Shown in pieces: positions 60,103-64,000 of a stretch of DNA of 64,000 nucleotides. Under the pieces are notes generated by a model. It worked only from the letters and a program-made list of their open reading frames with translations, did not search any database and had not been told where the DNA came from. The DNA lies in assembly GCA_050943595.1 (NCBI GenBank), contig JBMNPM010000008.1, forward strand, positions 35,535 to 99,534, in the 5' to 3' direction. The position numbers were made by a program, and so were the translations under genes. Numbering within the stretch: position 1 is the stretch's first letter; every line of letters starts with the position of its first letter. This DNA is from JAXGXJ01 sp050943595. Lineage in GTDB: Bacteria > Actinomycetota > Thermoleophilia > RBG-16-64-13.

Positions 60103-63100
60103 TTGGCACGTCTGGAGGACCTGCTACCCAACACGGCCATTCGCGGCATACTGCCCGACGGTTCTGTCACGGTAGTCAGCGTGCAGTGGTTTGGCTCCGA
60201 CGCTCTTGAACTCACCTACAAAACTGCTACCGGTAAGGTGGCCAACGAGATCCTTTATCGCCACGACGAGGGGCGTCTCGAGGTTGTCGAGGTGGGGCGT
60301 CCCTGGAGCTTCGACGGCGACGGTGATCTCTTCCGCCTGGTCTCCGAGGCCGAGCGCATCCGTCTCGCCCACCTCTTCGATCCGGTCCTGGCCGTTCACA
60401 CTTCACTGGTCGATCCGCTGCCGCACCAGATCACCGCTGTCTACCAGTCCATGTTGCCGCGCCAGCCCCTCCGTTTCCTCCTAGCCGACGATCCGGGGGC
60501 CGGCAAGACCATCATGGCGGGGCTCCTGATGAAGGAACTCATCGCCCGCGGCGACCTGCAGCGCTGCCTGGTGGTCTGCCCCGGGAGTCTGGCTGAGCAG
60601 TGGCAGGACGAACTCTACCGCCGTTTTCAGCTACGGTTCGACATCCTCACCAACGACAAGCTGGAAGCCGCCGTCACCGGCAACTGGTTCCTGGAGACCA
60701 ACCTGGCCATCGCCCGCCTGGATAAGCTCTCCCTCAACGAGGACGTGCAGCAGAAGCTCCAGGCCCCCGACTGCCGCTGGGACCTCATCGTCTGCGACGA
60801 GGCCCACAAGATGGCCGCTACCTTCTTCGGGGGCGAGGTCAAGTACACCAAGCGCTACAAGCTCGGCCAGTTGCTGGCCGGGCTTACCCGCCACTTCCTG
60901 CTCATGACCGCCACTCCTCACAACGGCAAAGAGGAGGACTTCCAGCTCTTTATGGCTCTTCTGGATGGCGACCGCTTTGAGGGACGCTTCCGAGACGGTG
61001 TCCACACTACCGATGTCTCCGACCTCATGCGCCGCATGGTGAAAGAAGGGCTGCTCAAGTTCGACGGCACCCCGCTTTTTCCCGAGCGCATCGCCTACAC
61101 CGTCCCCTACAAGCTCTCCGACCTGGAGACCCGCCTCTACAAAGAGGTCACCGAGTACGTCCGCGAGGAGTTCAACCGGGCCGACGCGCTCCAGAATGAC
61201 AAGCGGGCCGGTAGCGTCGGCTTCGCTCTCACCATCCTGCAGCGCCGCTTAGCCTCCTCACCGGAAGCCATCTATCAGTCGCTCCGCCGCCGTCGAGAAA
61301 GACTGGAGAGTCGCCTGCGCGAGTTGGAGGTTTTGGAGCGCGGGGGCCGTGTCGCTGTGGTCCAATCGCCTGAGGTGCCGGAGATCGACCAGGAATACGC
61401 GGAAGATCTGGACGAAGCCCCTGACAATGAGGTCGAGGAAGCCGAAGAGGAGATTCTCGATCTGGCGACCGCCGCCCGCACCCTTGCCGAGCTAAAAGCG
61501 GAGATCGACACCTTGAAGGGCCTCGAGTCACTGGCGCTCAACGTCCGTCGCAGTGGCACCGACACCAAGTGGTGTGAGCTCGCCGGTCTTTTTGACGAGG
61601 TCTTCAGCGCCCGCCCGGCGGGTGACACTGCAGCGGACGTTCACGGCGCTAGGATTGCCGATATCATCCCGCCCGAGGAGCTCTCGCCCACCAGCGGTCT
61701 GACCGAGAGTTCCTTTGCACCGCCTGATCCCAAGCCGATCTCCCGGCCGGTCCCCTCACCGCATCAGAAGCTGGTCATCTTTACCGAGCACCGGGACACT
61801 CTCTCGTACCTTCACGACCGCATCACCACTTTGCTGGGACGCTCGGAGGCTGTGGTCACCATTCACGGCAGCATGGGCCGGGAGGAGCGTCTCAAGATGC
61901 AGGAGGCCTTCAAGTTCGATCCCGACGTGCAGGTGCTTTTAGCTACCGATGCCGCCGGGGAGGGCATCAACCTGCAGCGGGCCCACCTCATGGTGAACTA
62001 CGACCTACCCTGGAATCCCAACCGCATCGAGCAGCGCTTCGGCCGCATCCACCGCATCGGCCAGAGGGAGGTCTGCCACCTATGGAACCTGGTGGCCGAG
62101 GAGACCCGTGAGGGCGATGTCTACCGGCGCCTTCTGGACAAGTTGGCCCAGGCCCGTGAGGCTCTGGGGGGCCAGGTGTTCGACGTCCTCGGCAGGCTGC
62201 AGTTCGAAGGACGCCCCTTGCGCGAACTCCTGATCGAAGCCATCCGCTACGGCGAGCGCGAGGACGTGAAGTTGCGTCTTACCAAGGCGGTGGAGAACGC
62301 CTTCGACCGGCAGCAAATCCAAGACCTCCTTGCCGGCAGCGCTCTGGCCCATGACTCCATGGATGTGAGCCGGGTGCAGCGCATCCGCGAAGACATGGAG
62401 CGCGCCGAGGCTCGGCGGCTCCAGCCCCACTACATCGAGTCGTTCTTCTTGGAGGGCTTCCGGCACCTGGGGGGACAGGCCAGGCAACGCGAGCCCCGCC
62501 GCTACGAGATCACCCACGTGCCCGCTCCGGTGCGGGCCCGCGACCGCCTCATCGGCATCGGTGGGCCGGTGCTGCCGCGCTACGAGCGCATCGCCTTCGA
62601 GAAGGACCTCATCGCCCCGGCGGGTCAGCCCCTGGCTGCGTTTGTCTGTCCGGGTCACCCCCTACTCGACTCGGTCATCGACCTCACTCTGGAGCGCCAC
62701 CGCGACCTCTTGAAACGCGGGAGCGTACTCGTCGATGAGGGCGACCCCAGCACTCAACCGCGGCTGCTTTTCTATCTCGAACACGCTCTACAGGATGCGA
62801 GCCCCACACGTTCTGGGGAGCGCCGCGTAATATCCAAACGCATGCTCTATGTAGAGCTGGGGGCCGATGGGACCACTAGACACGTGCACTACGCCCCTTA
62901 TCTGGACTATCGTTCGCTCGCGGACGACGAGCCGGGAGTTGACGATATCCTCGACCGGTCCGAATGTGCCTGGATCGGCAGCGGATTGGAACAGAAGGCC
63001 CAGGGCTACGCCATCGCCGAGGTGGTGCTCGAGCACCTCGCTGAGGTGAAAGACGCGAAGCTTGCCCTTGTCGAGAAGACCGAGGCGGCGGTCAAAGCCC

Positions 63101-63780
63101 GGCTGACCAAGGAGATCACCTACTGGGACCACCGGGCCGCCGTACTCAAGGCTCAGGAACAGGCCGGCAAACCCAACGCCAAACTGAACTCCGGCGAAGC
63201 GCGCAAACGGGCGGATGAGCTACAGGCTCGGATGTATAAACGGTTGGAGGAGCTCAAGCGCGAGGCTCAGATCTCGCCACTGCCTCCGGTGGTTTTGGGT
63301 GGCGTCTTGGTGGTACCCATCGGCCTCATCTCGGCCATGACCGGCAGGCCGTTGCCTCCAGAACTTACCAAGAAGCTCACGATCGCCGGCGTGCCCGTCG
63401 ATACCCAGGAGGCGGCCGCCAGGGCCCGGCAGATCATCATGGATATCGAAAGAGACCTCGGCTTCGAGCCCGTGGACCGCGAGTTCGAGAAGCTGGGCTA
63501 CGATATCGAGAGTCGTGTGCCGGGCACCGGAAGGCTGCGCTTCATTGAAGTCAAAGGGCGGACGGCCGGCGCAGATACCATCACCGTGACCAAGAACGAG
63601 GTTCTCTACTCGCTCAACAAACCGGATGACTACATACTTGCCATCGTCTTGTTCCACGACGACGGGACGCACCGGGCCTATCACGTCCGTCGACCGTTCC
63701 GGCGTGAGCCTGATTTCGGGGTGACCAGCATGAACTATGACTTGGCCGAGTTGCTGGCCAGAGCGGAGGCGCCACAATGA
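60103..63780 (+). CDS. SNF2-type helicase with C-terminal DUF3883 domain, DrmD-like
   Basis: A 1225-residue superfamily 2 protein. The helicase core has Walker A ADDPGAGKT (Lys135), DEAH (232-235), TATPHNG (269-275), and in the second lobe TDAAGEGINLQRA and QRFGRIHRIGQ (644-654). A long acidic coiled insert (about 420-470) separates the lobes. A large C-terminal region follows, with a basic coiled part and then a DUF3883 domain holding FIEVKGR (Glu1149, Lys1151), an ExK pair like PD-(D/E)xK nucleases. This architecture occurs in DISARM DrmD and related phage-defence helicases. The TTG start has GGAG 8 nt upstream. The next gene overlaps by 4 nt. Confidence 0.87.
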   Translation: MARLEDLLPNTAIRGILPDGSVTVVSVQWFGSDALELTYKTATGKVANEILYRHDEGRLEVVEVGRPWSFDGDGDLFRLVSEAERIRLAHLFDPVLAVHTSLVDPLPHQITAVYQSMLPRQPLRFLLADDPGAGKTIMAGLLMKELIARGDLQRCLVVCPGSLAEQWQDELYRRFQLRFDILTNDKLEAAVTGNWFLETNLAIARLDKLSLNEDVQQKLQAPDCRWDLIVCDEAHKMAATFFGGEVKYTKRYKLGQLLAGLTRHFLLMTATPHNGKEEDFQLFMALLDGDRFEGRFRDGVHTTDVSDLMRRMVKEGLLKFDGTPLFPERIAYTVPYKLSDLETRLYKEVTEYVREEFNRADALQNDKRAGSVGFALTILQRRLASSPEAIYQSLRRRRERLESRLRELEVLERGGRVAVVQSPEVPEIDQEYAEDLDEAPDNEVEEAEEEILDLATAARTLAELKAEIDTLKGLESLALNVRRSGTDTKWCELAGLFDEVFSARPAGDTAADVHGARIADIIPPEELSPTSGLTESSFAPPDPKPISRPVPSPHQKLVIFTEHRDTLSYLHDRITTLLGRSEAVVTIHGSMGREERLKMQEAFKFDPDVQVLLATDAAGEGINLQRAHLMVNYDLPWNPNRIEQRFGRIHRIGQREVCHLWNLVAEETREGDVYRRLLDKLAQAREALGGQVFDVLGRLQFEGRPLRELLIEAIRYGEREDVKLRLTKAVENAFDRQQIQDLLAGSALAHDSMDVSRVQRIREDMERAEARRLQPHYIESFFLEGFRHLGGQARQREPRRYEITHVPAPVRARDRLIGIGGPVLPRYERIAFEKDLIAPAGQPLAAFVCPGHPLLDSVIDLTLERHRDLLKRGSVLVDEGDPSTQPRLLFYLEHALQDASPTRSGERRVISKRMLYVELGADGTTRHVHYAPYLDYRSLADDEPGVDDILDRSECAWIGSGLEQKAQGYAIAEVVLEHLAEVKDAKLALVEKTEAAVKARLTKEITYWDHRAAVLKAQEQAGKPNAKLNSGEARKRADELQARMYKRLEELKREAQISPLPPVVLGGVLVVPIGLISAMTGRPLPPELTKKLTIAGVPVDTQEAAARARQIIMDIERDLGFEPVDREFEKLGYDIESRVPGTGRLRFIEVKGRTAGADTITVTKNEVLYSLNKPDDYILAIVLFHDDGTHRAYHVRRPFRREPDFGVTSMNYDLAELLARAEAPQ

Positions 63781-64000
63781 GCAATCGAGCTCCAGATCCA
63801 AGCCTACTGAAGAGCCTGGCGGATAAGGCTGAGAAGACGCGGAGGTTCTTCTCCAACGATGGCAAGAAGGAACGGGAGCGCTGGGTCGTCGAGCACTGGG
63901 CTGCTGCCTTGGGTCGCTCCATCGCGGATCTGAACGAGAGCGAGGCGCCTGACTTTGTAGTGGACGGCGAAGATGTGGAGGTAGTCGAGGTCCTACCGCC
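63777..64000 (+). CDS. unknown protein coupled to the helicase, cut by window edge
   Basis: ATG 63777 overlaps the helicase stop as ATGA. The 74 visible residues begin MSNRAPDPSLLKSLADKAEK and include FFSNDGKKERERWVVEHW. They end in APDFVVDGEDVEVVEVL, where the PDF...VEVVEV spacing recalls the D...ExV/ExK core of restriction-endonuclease-like folds. That reading is weak from so short a piece. Translational coupling says its product works with the helicase. Confidence 0.6.
   Translation, partial: MSNRAPDPSLLKSLADKAEKTRRFFSNDGKKERERWVVEHWAAALGRSIADLNESEAPDFVVDGEDVEVVEVLP

Noticed and set aside
59891..60175. 94-residue + strand frame overlapping the helicase start
   Set aside because: It overlaps the well-supported helicase frame, covers the palindrome region and has no ribosome site or family features.
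1..64000. CRISPR arrays, rRNA genes, tRNA genes or a replication origin
   Set aside because: No regularly spaced repeats of CRISPR size, no rRNA-like stretches, no credible tRNA cloverleaf and no DnaA-box cluster were seen on reading; a covariance-model search was not possible.

Overview
The window is 64 kb of GC-rich, densely coded bacterial chromosome. Almost every gene is on the + strand, usually with 1-70 nt overlaps or very short gaps, and GTG and TTG starts are common. The gene content suggests a Gram-positive-type, rod-shaped bacterium. It has a complete mre/rod elongation cluster and a complete dcw division cluster. SepF and DivIVA sit beside ftsZ, ftsA is absent, and MurE carries the DNPR motif of meso-diaminopimelate ligases. 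With the GC-rich base composition this fits a deep-branching Actinomycetota lineage (Coriobacteriia-like), or less likely a GC-rich Bacillota. The placement is inference from gene content, not from a phylogeny.

Layout. 1-5.6 kb: the 3' part of valS, then folC, a 41-residue membrane peptide, a membrane zinc-ribbon protein, ndk and maf. 5.7-11.4 kb: mreB-mreC-mreD-mrdA-rodA, the cell-elongation machinery; mreB appears to start at an AUA codon. 11.4-24.1 kb: a DUF697 membrane protein, a radical SAM/DUF2344 fusion, RNase G/E, rplU-rpmA-obgE, proB-proA, nadD and a UvrD/PcrA helicase. 24.4-46.3 kb: the dcw cluster, mraZ-rsmH-ftsL-ftsI-murE-murF-mraY-murD-ftsW-murG-murC-murB-ftsQ-ftsZ, followed by pgeF-yggS-sepF-proC-divIVA-DUF167-lspA-rluD. 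A phased array of MraZ-box-like TGGG repeats lies directly in front of mraZ. 46.5-49.2 kb: transketolase and a short NfeD-like protein.

49.2-60 kb is looser and more accessory in character. It holds a minus-strand HigBA-type toxin-antitoxin pair, a pyrimidine set (pyrR, pyrB, pyrC) interrupted by an unrelated minus-strand gene and a YgjP-like metallopeptidase, a DUF3467 protein, an exported FAD-type oxidoreductase with a degenerate nucleotide-binding motif, a small orphan gene, a DUF3465 lipoprotein, a Ca2+/Na+ exchanger-family transporter and a GNAT-like protein. A dispersed repeat family (GCTGCTGAA-type ends and a 25-nt core) recurs in gaps at 16.3, 24.1, 51.6, 57.1-57.5 and 58.1 kb and looks like a MITE or REP family.

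60.1-64 kb begins what looks like a defence operon. A 1225-residue SNF2-type helicase with a C-terminal DUF3883 nuclease-like domain resembles DISARM DrmD and related helicases. It is translationally coupled to a gene that runs off the right edge. This is the most likely place for a new or variant system, and the decisive genes lie outside the window.
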